Source: Gammaproteobacteria bacterium
GTDB taxonomy: Bacteria > Pseudomonadota > Gammaproteobacteria > Pseudomonadales > Azotimanducaceae
Assembly (NCBI GenBank): GCA_026706665.1
Contig: JAPOYI010000198.1
Coordinates: 1 to 52,131, forward strand
DNA length: 52,131 bases
Reading direction: 5' to 3'
Part shown: piece after piece, positions 9,081-16,732 of the stretch
Layout: every line of letters begins with the position of its first letter
Numbering within the stretch: position 1 is the stretch's first letter
Position numbers and translations under genes: made by a program
The notes under the pieces: model-generated
Database searches by the model: none
Seen by the model: only the letters and a program-made list of their open reading frames with translations
What the model was told of the DNA's origin: nothing

Positions 9081-9445
9081 GCCGATAGCCGTCCGCGGCG
9101 CACCGGCAATACTCGCCGGGTGGTCGGTATGACAAGCCATCTCTGGGTCATCCAGCATGCGCCGGACAACCGGAGCACGGCATCCTGGCGGCGCACCTCT
9201 ATACGATCATCCAAGGCGATGAGCAGGTACGCTTCACCGGGCCGGACACGAACCGTCTTGAAAAGGAAACTCGCGGCACAGACAGCGATCCACCACGGCG
9301 AAAACAGCGACCCGAGGGTCATCGCCAGCAATCCGTGAAGCGCACCCACGACCAGGAACCAGTCGGTTCCGAGTGACCAGCGAATCTCGTGGCGGCCAGC
9401 CGGGGGAACTTCCCCGACTGCTGATGCGCAGGGAAGTGCCGGCAT
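9041..9445 (-). CDS. ygfX: YgfX-like inner-membrane protein (CptA family)
   Basis: Small membrane protein of the YgfX family, which in E. coli is encoded with SdhE and reported to affect cell shape. From [10 protein letters not shown] onward the residues match the family plan: two membrane helices ([15 protein letters not shown] and [15 protein letters not shown]), then a short soluble domain with [12 protein letters not shown] and a basic C-terminus. Only weak starts exist at the expected N-terminus. The best start is ATG 9445, which lies inside dispersed repeat copy 2, so about the first 15 residues ([15 protein letters not shown]) come from the repeat. No sdhE neighbour is present. It overlaps the nadB 3' end. 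Confidence 0.75.
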   Translation of the reverse strand: MPALPCASAVGEVPPAGRHEIRWSLGTDWFLVVGALHGLLAMTLGSLFSPWWIAVCAASFLFKTVRVRPGEAYLLIALDDRIEVRRQDAVLRLSGACWMTQRWLVIPTTRRVLPVRRGRLSAQDFARLRRAARG

Positions 9446-9480
9446 TCCCCCGGTCTCCGGAGGCGTGCTTCCATGCAAGA
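9397..9480. repeat. Dispersed two-hairpin repeat, copy 2
   Basis: The left hairpin has CAGCCGGGGG against CCCCGACTGCTG. The right hairpin has GGAAGTGCCGG against CCGGAGGCGTGCTTCC, and the copy ends in ATGCAAGA. It overlaps the 5' end of ygfX. Its minus-strand frame supplies an ATG and about 15 codons that continue into the ygfX frame. Confidence 0.9.
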
Positions 9481-9647
9481 ACCGGGGCTCCGGAATGTCA
9501 ACGGGCGCAGTCGCGTCCCGGACTCCCACAGATTTCGGCGCCCGAGCGGCGCGATCCTCGCCCGTCCGACGAAACACCCTGCTCGCCGCGCCAATGCGTG
9601 ACCCACCGAAAAGCCGGGCAAGCAGATCTGCTGCCCCGCGACGTGCC

Positions 9648-10343
9648 CTAGTCCACTGCGAACCAGTCAATGGGATCGAACCCCCGGGCCTGAAGATAAC
9701 GGTTCGCGCTCGAGAAGTGCCGGCACCCGAAAAACCCCCGGCCGGCCGACAGCGGGGACGGGTGCGGGGCGCCAAGCACCAGGTGACGGCGCGTGTCCAC
9801 CAGCGCACCCTTTCTCTGCGCATAGCTGCCCCAGAGCATGAAGACCACCGACTCCCGCTGGTCCTTGATCACTTCCACGACGCGGTCGGTGAACGTCTCC
9901 CATCCGCGCCCCTGGTGGGAGCCCGCGCGTCCGCGCACCACCGTCAGCACGGAGTTCAGCAACAGCACACCCTGCTTCGCCCAGGGTATGAGGCACCCGT
10001 GCCCCGGCGGCATTTCACCACCCACGTCGGAAGAGACCTCCTGGAATATGTTCTCGAGCGATGGCGGACGGGGCACCCCGGGGCGGACCGAGAAACACAG
10101 GCCATGCGCCTGGTTCGGCCCGTGGTAGGGATCCTGGCCGATGACGACCACGCGCACGTCGGGCAGCGGCGTCAGGTTCAGCGCGGCGAAAATCTCGCTG
10201 CCCTTCGGATACACCACCTTGCGAGACCGTTTCTCGGCGACAAGGAACTCCCGGAGTTGACGCATGTAGGGCTTCTCGAACTCCGGCAGGAGCGCCGTTT
10301 TCCAGGACTCCTCCAGGACGACCCGATCCGCCGCTTCGCTCAC
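9648..10343 (-). CDS. ung: Uracil-DNA glycosylase
   Basis: Family 1 UDG, which removes uracil from DNA to start base-excision repair. The 231-residue product has the catalytic water-activating loop GQDPYHGPNQAHGL (Asp in QDPYH), the LLNSVLT motif, and the HPSPLSA minor-groove loop near the C-terminus. Length is normal. Translation starts at GTG (10341-10343), overlapping the lysS stop (GTGA), so it is probably coupled to lysS. About 200 bp separate it from ygfX. That gap contains only repeat copy 2 and unassignable sequence. Confidence 0.97.
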   Translation of the reverse strand: MSEAADRVVLEESWKTALLPEFEKPYMRQLREFLVAEKRSRKVVYPKGSEIFAALNLTPLPDVRVVVIGQDPYHGPNQAHGLCFSVRPGVPRPPSLENIFQEVSSDVGGEMPPGHGCLIPWAKQGVLLLNSVLTVVRGRAGSHQGRGWETFTDRVVEVIKDQRESVVFMLWGSYAQRKGALVDTRRHLVLGAPHPSPLSAGRGFFGCRHFSSANRYLQARGFDPIDWFAVD

Positions 10344-11824
10344 GGCTCGATCTTGCGCATCTGCGGGAACAGCAGCACGTCGCGGATCGAGGACGCGTCC
10401 GACAGCAGCATCATCAACCGATCGATGCCCACCCCCTCGCCCGCGGTCGGCGGCATGCCGTATTCCAGCGCCGCGATGTAGTCAGCGTCGTAGTGCATGG
10501 CCTCGTCATCGCCCCTGGACTTGCGCTCTGCCTGGGCCCTGAACCGCGCGGCCTGATCGTCGGGGTCGTTGATTTCCGAAAACCCGTTGGCGATTTCCCG
10601 GCCGCCCACGAAGTACTCGAACCGGTCCGCGAAGTTTGCGTCCGTGTCATTACGGCGGGCCAACGGAGAAACTTCAGTCGGATAGTGGGTGATGAACGTC
10701 GGCTGCGTGAGCTTGTGCTCGACATGCCGTTCGAACAACTCCGTCAGAATCCTGCCGCGGCCCCAGTCCGCCTCAACGTCGACATCCATGTCGCCAGCGG
10801 CGGCAGCGAGCCTCGACCGGTCGGCGAGGTCCTCCGAGGTGATGCCCGTGTGCGCGATGACCGAGTCCGCCATCGTTTGGCAGGCGGCCGGTGTGCCGAA
10901 GTCGATTTCCGTGCCCTGCCAGGAGACGACGCTCGAACCGGTTACCGCCGTGGCGATTTCACGCATCATCTCTTCCGTCAGGCACATCAGGTCTTCGAAC
11001 GTGTTGTACGCCTGGTAGAACTCGAGCATAGTGAACTCCGGGTTGTGCCGCCTCGAGAGGCCTTCGTTGCGGAAACTCCGGTTGATTTCGTATACGCGCT
11101 CGAAACCGCCCACGGTCAATCGTTTCAGGTACAACTCCGGCGCGATGCGCAGGTAGAGGTCCATGTCGAGGGCGTTGTGCCGGGTCACGAAAGGCCGCGC
11201 CGCGGCACCGCCGGGAATCGGATGCATCATCGGCGTCTCCACTTCCAGGTAGCCGCGTGCGTCGAAGAACCGGCGCAGTTCCGCCAGCAGTCGCGAACGC
11301 ATGGCGAAGCGCGCGCGCGACTCGTCGCTCATGATGAGATCCAGGTAGCGTTGCCTGTACCTGACCTCGGTATCGGCCAGGCCATGGTACTTCTCGGGCA
11401 GGGGCCGCAATGCCTTGCTCAACAGGCAGATCGTCCCGGCGGCAACGGTGAGTTCTCCCCTGTTCGTCCGCATGAGCGTTCCGGAGACCCCGACGATGTC
11501 GCCAATGTCGAACAACTCCCGGAAATCCTCGTACGCCGGGGCTCCGATGTCGTCGCTGCGCAGGTAGCACTGAATGCGACCGCTCACGTCCTGCAGCGTG
11601 ACGAAACTCGCCCTGCCCATGATGCGGCGCAACATGATCCGGCCCGCGACCGTTACGGCTATCGCTCTCGATTCGAGTGTCGACTTGTCCGCCCCCGCGT
11701 GCGTTTCGTGCAGTTCTTGCGCAAGCGCCGTGCGTTCGAAGCCGTTGGGGTACGCCAGGTCGCGCTCGCGCAGGGCGGCCAGTTTCCTGCGGCGGACGGC
11801 CGCGATATCGCTTTCGTCCGGCAT
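10340..11824 (-). CDS. lysS: Lysyl-tRNA synthetase (class II)
   Basis: LysS charges tRNA-Lys with lysine. The 494-residue product has an N-terminal OB-fold anticodon-binding domain (VAGRIMLRRIMGRASFVTLQD), class II motif 2 (FRNEGLSRRHNPEFTMLEFYQAY) and motif 3 (GMPPTAGEGVGIDRLMMLL). Length is close to the bacterial norm of about 500. The ATG at 11824 overlaps the prfB stop, matching the widely conserved prfB-lysS pair, and the lysS stop overlaps ung. Confidence 0.98.
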   Translation of the reverse strand: MPDESDIAAVRRRKLAALRERDLAYPNGFERTALAQELHETHAGADKSTLESRAIAVTVAGRIMLRRIMGRASFVTLQDVSGRIQCYLRSDDIGAPAYEDFRELFDIGDIVGVSGTLMRTNRGELTVAAGTICLLSKALRPLPEKYHGLADTEVRYRQRYLDLIMSDESRARFAMRSRLLAELRRFFDARGYLEVETPMMHPIPGGAAARPFVTRHNALDMDLYLRIAPELYLKRLTVGGFERVYEINRSFRNEGLSRRHNPEFTMLEFYQAYNTFEDLMCLTEEMMREIATAVTGSSVVSWQGTEIDFGTPAACQTMADSVIAHTGITSEDLADRSRLAAAAGDMDVDVEADWGRGRILTELFERHVEHKLTQPTFITHYPTEVSPLARRNDTDANFADRFEYFVGGREIANGFSEINDPDDQAARFRAQAERKSRGDDEAMHYDADYIAALEYGMPPTAGEGVGIDRLMMLLSDASSIRDVLLFPQMRKIEP

Positions 11825-12928
11825 CAGCGGTCGGACCCGGCCTTGAGGCTGGCCTCGATGAAGTCGTCGAGGTCGCCGTCGAGGACATTGTTGGGATCGC
11901 CACGCTCGACACCGGTGCGCAGGTCCTTGACGCGGGACTGATCGAGCACGTAGGACCGGATCTGGTTGCCCCAGCCGATGTCGGCCTTGCTGTCTTCCAC
12001 GGCCTGTTGTTCGGCCTGGCGCCTTCGCAGCTCGCGCTCGTAGAGCTTAGCCCGGAGCTGCTTGTAGGCATTGTCCTTGTTCTGGTGCTGCGAGCGTTCG
12101 CTCTGGCACTGTACGACGACCCCGGTAGGCAGGTGCGTCAAACGCACCGCCGAGTCGGTGCGGTTCACATGCTGCCCACCCGCGCCGCTGGCGCGGTAAG
12201 TGTCGACACGCACATCGCTCGCCACGATCTCGATCTCGATGTCGTCCTCTACCTCCGGCGACACGAAAACCGAGGCGAACGACGTGTGGCGCCGATTGCC
12301 CGCGTCGAACGGCGATTTCCGCACGAGCCGATGCACGCCGGTCTCGGTGCGAAGCCAGCCGTATGCATGGTCTCCGGTGAACTGGACCGTCGCGCCCTTG
12401 ATCCCTGCGACATCCCCGGCCGACAGGTCGACGATCTCGGTGCCGAAGGCCCTCCGTTCGCCCCAGCGCAGGTACATGCGCAGCAGCATCTCGGCCCAGT
12501 CCTGTGCCTCGGTGCCTCCAGAGCCCGACTGGATCTCGAGAAAAGCGTTGGCGGGATCCATCCGGTGGTTGAACATGCGGCGAAACTCGAGCTCGGCGAG
12601 CGTCGCTTCGATCCCGTCCAGGTCACGGTCAACTTCGTCCAGGGCTTCCGCATCGCGCTCCGAGGCGGCGAGCTCTGCCAGTTCGGATGCGTCCGTCAAC
12701 TCGGCGGCCACCGTCGCCAGTCCGCCGACAATCCTGCTCAGTGCGGCGCGCTCGCGCGACAGGGCCTGGGCCCGATCCTGATCCTGCCAGAGATCCGGCG
12801 CCGCAAGCTCGCGCTCTACCTGCGCCAGGCGTTCTTGCCGGGAATCGTAGTCAAAGATACCCCCACAGCGCTTCGCGACGCGCGTCAAGATCCTTGATCC
12901 GGTCGCGGATGGAAGTGATTTCGGCCAT
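11824..12928 (-). CDS. prfB: Peptide chain release factor 2 (programmed +1 frameshift)
   Basis: RF2 releases peptides at UGA and UAA. The true start is ATG 12928. Codons 1-25 ([14 protein letters not shown]...ALWGYL) are followed by an in-frame UGA at codon 26 (12851-12853), and synthesis continues after a +1 shift into [11 protein letters not shown]. The joined product is 367 residues, the normal length. It contains the stop-recognition tripeptide SPF and the GGQ catalytic loop ([15 protein letters not shown]). The upstream extension of the +1 frame to 13056 is not coding. Followed by lysS with an overlapping stop/start. Upstream the conserved partner recJ is displaced by a 2-kb relic region. 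Confidence 0.97.
12851..12864 (-). promoter_or_regulatory. RF2 programmed frameshift site
   Basis: On the minus strand the sequence is GGGGGTATCTTTGAC. A Shine-Dalgarno-like GGGGG lies just upstream of the slippery CTT (12854-12856), followed by the UGA stop (12851-12853) and C. This is the classical RF2 autoregulatory site. When RF2 is scarce the ribosome pauses at UGA and slips +1. Confidence 0.97.
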
Positions 12929-13398
12929 GGGACTGTCCAAAAGCCAAAATTGTACTCTTTCCATCTGGGAACACACATGGCATGTGCCGCAGTGTGCCGC
13001 AGCCTCCAGGAGGATTCCAAAGTCCGCAAGACAGTGCTGGCAAGAGAGGAATCCACCCGACTCGGCCTTGGATCAGCATTGAATCAGCCATTGTTCGCGC
13101 CAAAACGACCCAGTTCCCCTGTTCGGTCACGACTTTGGAATGACCCGGGCCGCATCATCACATATCACATGGACCGGCGTGAATCGATGCGCGATGCTTG
13201 GGACGTGGCAAGTTGCATCCTGGAAGGGTCGCTCATGGGATTGCCGGATGCTGCGAAAGCACTTCTGCCGACAGGTGCCATGGGCTTTGGTATGCACGGT
13301 CGTTTCCAGGCGCGTTCAATGCGTCCGAGTCCGCCATTCGCTCGTCGCTCGCGATGCTGTCTCACCGAGATTTCCCGTAGGAGTTCCCGAAGTAGATC
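12929..13398. other. Gap upstream of prfB, no gene seen
   Basis: This 470-bp stretch has no convincing coding region in any frame. The prfB promoter should lie at its left end. A candidate -10, TACAAT on the minus strand at 12949-12954, has a poor -35 (TGTGTG) 17 bp upstream. The stretch belongs to the relic zone that separates prfB from recJ. Confidence 0.5.
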
Positions 13399-13859
13399 AT
13401 GAAAACCGGTCGCAACCATCCCTGTCCGTGCGGTAGCGGAAAGAAATACAAGTTCTGCTGCATGCACATCGACAATTTGCGAACCGGGGGGAGTCAGCGG
13501 GTACAGGGGATCACTTGGCTCAGAATGCGCCGCACCGAGGGGCAACTCTACAAGCTGCTAGGGACAATCCTGACGGATCGCTAGCCAGGGCATACGCGCG
13601 TCGGAAGCACGAAACGGATGCGCTGAACGACTCTCCGGAAGTACGTCGACGGCTGAAGGAGACGGTCGACAGGCATTGGACCGAATGGCTGGATACATCG
13701 CTGCCGATGCCCAACGACGAAACGCCGCGAGAAGCCGCGAAAACCGAGATCGGGCGGGAACGACTCGAGGCGCTCCTGTGGGATTTCGAACAACGCTCCA
13801 CTGGCAGGCCGCATGATCCGGACGTGGCGAAGCTTCGCGAGGAGTTAGGAATCGATTGA
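13399..13859 (+). pseudogene. SEC-C metal-binding protein remnant
   Basis: The first frame (ATG 13399 to 13584) begins [18 protein letters not shown], a textbook SEC-C zinc motif as found at the C-terminus of SecA and in stand-alone SEC-C proteins. After about 20 residues the resemblance stops. A second, overlapping frame (13515-13859) contains DRHWTEWLDTSLPMP...TPREAAKT..GRERLEALLWDFE and ends PDVAKLREELGID. This pattern is typical of the C-terminal part of larger SEC-C proteins. The two pieces are in different frames and the long middle is missing. I read this as a gene worn down by deletion and frameshift. A live 61-residue SEC-C peptide cannot be excluded. Confidence 0.6.
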
Positions 13860-13892
13860 ACTGCGGGTCGGGCCGCTGTTGGGGACGGGGGA

Positions 13893-14086
13893 CGACTGCT
13901 CGGAATCATCGGCGGCTCCAACCAGCCGATGGGCGCGTATTCGCGGCGCTCCGAACTGACTTCGGGAATCACCAGAAACGGCGCGTCGGGAATCAACGTT
14001 ACCTGCCAGAGCGTCGGGGTTTCGGCCAGCTTGAGTGTGGACTTGCGCTTGCTTCGTTGCCGAAAGGCGCGGACGGCGCCAAGCAT
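13893..14086 (-). pseudogene. Fragment of an MmeI-like DNA methyltransferase
   Basis: About 65 residues read FRQRSKRKSTLKLAETPTLW, then IPDAPFLVIPEVSSERREY and IGWLEPPMIPS. This is the pattern found next to the target-recognition part of class I DNA methyltransferases of the MmeI/YeeA type (FR..SKR.ST..LA.TPTL, and P..SSE.REY.PIG). Nothing of the catalytic NPPY domain or the remaining protein is present. The fragment is joined directly to a dctP fragment of the same strand but another frame. It is clearly a relic. Confidence 0.6.
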
Positions 14087-14093
14087 GTCCCGG

Positions 14094-14351
14094 CTGCGCC
14101 TGCCCGTAGAGATCCGCCGGCTTGCCGCCGAGTTGCATCGCCGGGAACACCTGGACGGTGACGCGGCCACTCGATCTGGCCTCGACCTCCCTCGCCCACG
14201 GTTCGAGGAACAACTGGTTCACGATGGCCTTGGGGGAATTGAAGGTGTGCAGCCGGAGGGTGATCGGTTCGGCAGCGGAACGGTGCATCGGTGCGCACAG
14301 AACGGTTGCGGCGAGAGACGCCCAGCCCACAGCCCAGCGCATCACATTCAT
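14094..14351 (-). pseudogene. Truncated TRAP transporter substrate-binding protein (DctP)
   Basis: From ATG 14351, preceded by GAGGAACTCG as a ribosome site, there is a good signal peptide (RWAVGWASLAATVLC). Mature residues typical of DctP follow: EPITLRLHTFNSP, FLEPWAREVEARSSGRV, VQVFPAMQLGGKPADLYGQA. Homology stops at about residue 86 of an expected 330, exactly where the methyltransferase fragment begins. The gene start looks intact but the product would lack most of the ligand-binding fold. No TRAP membrane subunits are nearby. Confidence 0.7.
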
Positions 14352-14583
14352 CGAGTTCCTCGAGACATCCTCCCGCGATGATCGCCGACCGGTCGCGCTG
14401 ATCGCAAATGAAGCCCGCCCATCATCGGACCGTCGCAGCGGGGAGATCTCGCACGCCGACCGCAGCGATTGCCACCACACTTTACCGAACCGGGCCATCG
14501 ACGCCACAGCCTGGCCCAGCCACACTTCTGTTCGTGGCCACACCCCAACACATGGTAGAACTGGAGCTGACAAAGCTGCGCAG

Positions 14584-14675
14584 GGAGCCTTCAGCCGGGG
14601 AATGTTCCCCGACCGCTGACGCGTAAGGAAGTGCCGGCATTTCCTCCGTGGCCGGAGGCGTACTTCCATACAAGA
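14584..14675. repeat. Dispersed two-hairpin repeat, copy 3
   Basis: This is the fullest copy. It begins GGAGCCTTCAGCCGGGG, has hairpin 1 (TCAGC/GCTGA with GGGG/CCCC), the spacer CGCGTAA, hairpin 2 (GGAAGTGCCGG/CCGGAGGCGTACTTCC), and ends ATACAAGA. It sits in the relic zone between prfB and recJ. Its minus-strand frame is open (MPALPYASAVGEHSPAEGS) but leads into no gene. Confidence 0.9.
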
Positions 14676-14988
14676 TCGAGAAACTCGAGGTCGACACGCG
14701 ACGCGCAAAGCATGCGCTTCCGTTAGACTGGTACAGGGCCGTGCTGGCCGGTCTCGGCGGAACGAGCGCCGTCATCGCGGTGGCGAAAGCGTTCGGCTGG
14801 CTCTGATGGAGTCTGATGGAGAGAGCGTAGTGCTTCAGCGACATGAATACCTGAGCGGGGGGACCAAAGTGGATCGCGACTGGTGGATCATCACCAAACC
14901 AGCGGTCCTCACCGCAGTCTGCGCGTTGATCTCGGCTGGCGTCTTCTGGCTGTTGTAAAAGCACGTCTGCCCGGAGACTACGGCGGTT
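14676..14988 (+). other. Relic stretch with possible small membrane ORFs
   Basis: No standard gene is seen. Two short plus-strand frames look protein-like. The first has no start codon. It reads KIEKLEVDTRRAKHALPLDW then a hydrophobic helix ending AVAKAFGWL (stop 14800-14802). It resembles the end of small coiled-coil plus membrane-helix proteins. The second, from GTG 14830 to TAA 14958 (42 residues), ends DWWIITKPAVLTAVCAL followed by ISAGVFWLL. Both could be debris of one duplicated small membrane protein gene. Neither is supported well enough to call a gene. Confidence 0.35.
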
Positions 14989-16650
14989 TCAGACTGCGGG
15001 TTCGAGTTCTTCGATCACGAGCTGCAGCGTTTCCATCCCCGAGTAGTCGTTGACGCCGAGTCGGTAGAGCGCATGGGTGCGACCTCCGCCGACGGGCGCC
15101 CGATTGAATGCAATGGCATCGACCACCCTGTCGCCGTGGCGCAGCGCGAGCTTCAGGTGTCGCTGGCCGACGACACGCTGGGCAACGATGTCAAACTCGC
15201 CGTGGAACGTCGGCTCCTCGAAGCCTTGGCCCCAGGGTCCGTGGCTGGCCACCAGGCGGGCGTTTTCGATGACAAGGTCGTCAGGTTCGAGCTCGCCGTC
15301 GGTCAATCGGATTCCCGCGAGGTCACGCTCGCTTACGCGGGCTTCGACCGCGTCGGCAAATGCTCTTGTGAACCGATCAAGCTGCATTCGCTTGATGGAC
15401 AGGCCCGCCGCCATGGCGTGACCGCCAAACTTCACCATGAGACCGGGAAACCGCGCCGCGACATCGTCGAGCGCGTCCCGTATGTGGAGTCCCGGTATCG
15501 AGCGGGCGGATCCCCTGAGTTCGCCTGGGGCCCCTGCGCCCGCGTCGGCAAAGGCGATGACGGGTCGATGAAATCGTTCCCGAATCCGGCCGGCGACGAT
15601 ACCGACGATACCCTGGTGCCATGAAGCGTCGTAGAGACAGAGGACGCTACACTGCTCCTCGCGGGCCTCATCCACCAGGAGCGTCGCATCCAGCGTCATG
15701 TCGCGTTCGATGTCGCGCCGCTCGGTGTTGAGTTCATCCAGTTCGCGGGCCAGCCGTTGCGCCTCGGCCATTTCGCCACTGAGCAGGCACCGGATACCCA
15801 GCGTCATGTCTGCGAGCCTGCCCGCCGCATTCAGTCTCGGAGCGATGCCGAACCCGAGATCCTGGGCGGTTACCGCACGCAGGTTCCGCCCCGCAACCTG
15901 CGCCAGGGCCCGGATACCGGAACGGGCCAGTCCGCCGCGCATGCGCCGCAGCCCCTGGTGCACGAGGATACGGTTGTTGAGGTCCAGCGGCGCGACGTCG
16001 GCGACGGTGCCGAGCGCAACCAGGTCAAGCCAGTTCGCGAGATTCGGAGGAGCAATCCCCCGCCCCTGGAAGAAACCCGCTTCTGCCAGCAGCACGCGCA
16101 CCCGGCTCAGCACGTAGTAGACAACGCCGACTCCCGCGAGCGCCTTGCTGACGAATGCGCATCCGGGCGCGTTCGGATTGACGATGGCACACGCCGGCGG
16201 CAACTCGTCGCCGGGAAGGTGATGGTCGGTGACCACCACGTCAACGCCGCACTCCTGCGCCAACGTCACTCCGGCCACGCTTGACATGCCATTGTCCACG
16301 GTGACGATCAGGGCGGGTTCGCGCTTGAGGGCAACGCGCGCGATTTCGGGCGTCAGCCCGTATCCGAATGCGAATCGGTTGGGAACCAGGTAGTCCACGC
16401 GCGTCGCGCCAAGCGCCTCGAGAAGCGACACGGCCAGCGCGGTGCCCGTCGCGCCGTCCGCATCGAAATCGCCCAGCACGAGGATCGCCTCGTCACCCTG
16501 TACCGCGCGCGCGATACGGGCAGCCGCCACATCCAGGTCCGACAGGCCGTCGGGTGGCAACAGCCGCGACAAGGAAAGGTCCAGGTTGTCGATGGACTCG
16601 ATACCGCGTCCCGCCAGCACCCGGGCAAAGAACCTGGGGTACGTCTGCAA
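14989..16650 (-). CDS. recJ: Single-stranded-DNA-specific exonuclease RecJ
   Basis: RecJ is a 5'-3' ssDNA exonuclease used in recombination and mismatch repair. The 553-residue product carries the DHH phosphoesterase motifs: LVLGDFDADGATGTALAV, VTVDNGMSS, VVTDHHLPG and NPN. The C-terminal DHHA1 motif GGHAMAAGLSI and an OB-fold end follow. The start chosen is TTG 16650, because no ATG or GTG is available at the right place. Relatives have about 20 more residues at the N-terminus, and the frame stays open upstream. In pseudomonads recJ and prfB are neighbours. Here 2 kb of relics lies between them. thrC is missing between hom and recJ. Confidence 0.96.
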   Translation of the reverse strand: MQTYPRFFARVLAGRGIESIDNLDLSLSRLLPPDGLSDLDVAAARIARAVQGDEAILVLGDFDADGATGTALAVSLLEALGATRVDYLVPNRFAFGYGLTPEIARVALKREPALIVTVDNGMSSVAGVTLAQECGVDVVVTDHHLPGDELPPACAIVNPNAPGCAFVSKALAGVGVVYYVLSRVRVLLAEAGFFQGRGIAPPNLANWLDLVALGTVADVAPLDLNNRILVHQGLRRMRGGLARSGIRALAQVAGRNLRAVTAQDLGFGIAPRLNAAGRLADMTLGIRCLLSGEMAEAQRLARELDELNTERRDIERDMTLDATLLVDEAREEQCSVLCLYDASWHQGIVGIVAGRIRERFHRPVIAFADAGAGAPGELRGSARSIPGLHIRDALDDVAARFPGLMVKFGGHAMAAGLSIKRMQLDRFTRAFADAVEARVSERDLAGIRLTDGELEPDDLVIENARLVASHGPWGQGFEEPTFHGEFDIVAQRVVGQRHLKLALRHGDRVVDAIAFNRAPVGGGRTHALYRLGVNDYSGMETLQLVIEELEPAV

Positions 16651-16732
16651 AAGGACGGAAGTTGGCTCCGGCGCTTCTCGGGATTCGAGTTCGATCAGTC
16701 TGCTCCCCCCGCCGCCGGTCGCACGCGTTGCG

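Noticed and set aside
9700-9770. A possible fifth repeat copy (GAGAAGTGCCGG and CCCCCGGCCGG)
   Set aside because: It lies inside ung coding sequence, the flanking arms TCAGC/GCTGA and CTTCC are missing, and the protein there (HPSPLSAGRGFFGCRHF) is normal for Ung.
13140-13436. A 98-residue plus-strand ORF before the SEC-C remnant
   Set aside because: No family pattern, overlaps other open frames, and lacks a ribosome site; probably chance in GC-rich DNA.
14482-14964. A 160-residue minus-strand ORF across repeat copy 3
   Set aside because: Apart from the repeat peptide it has no recognisable sequence or ribosome site, and it crosses relic DNA.
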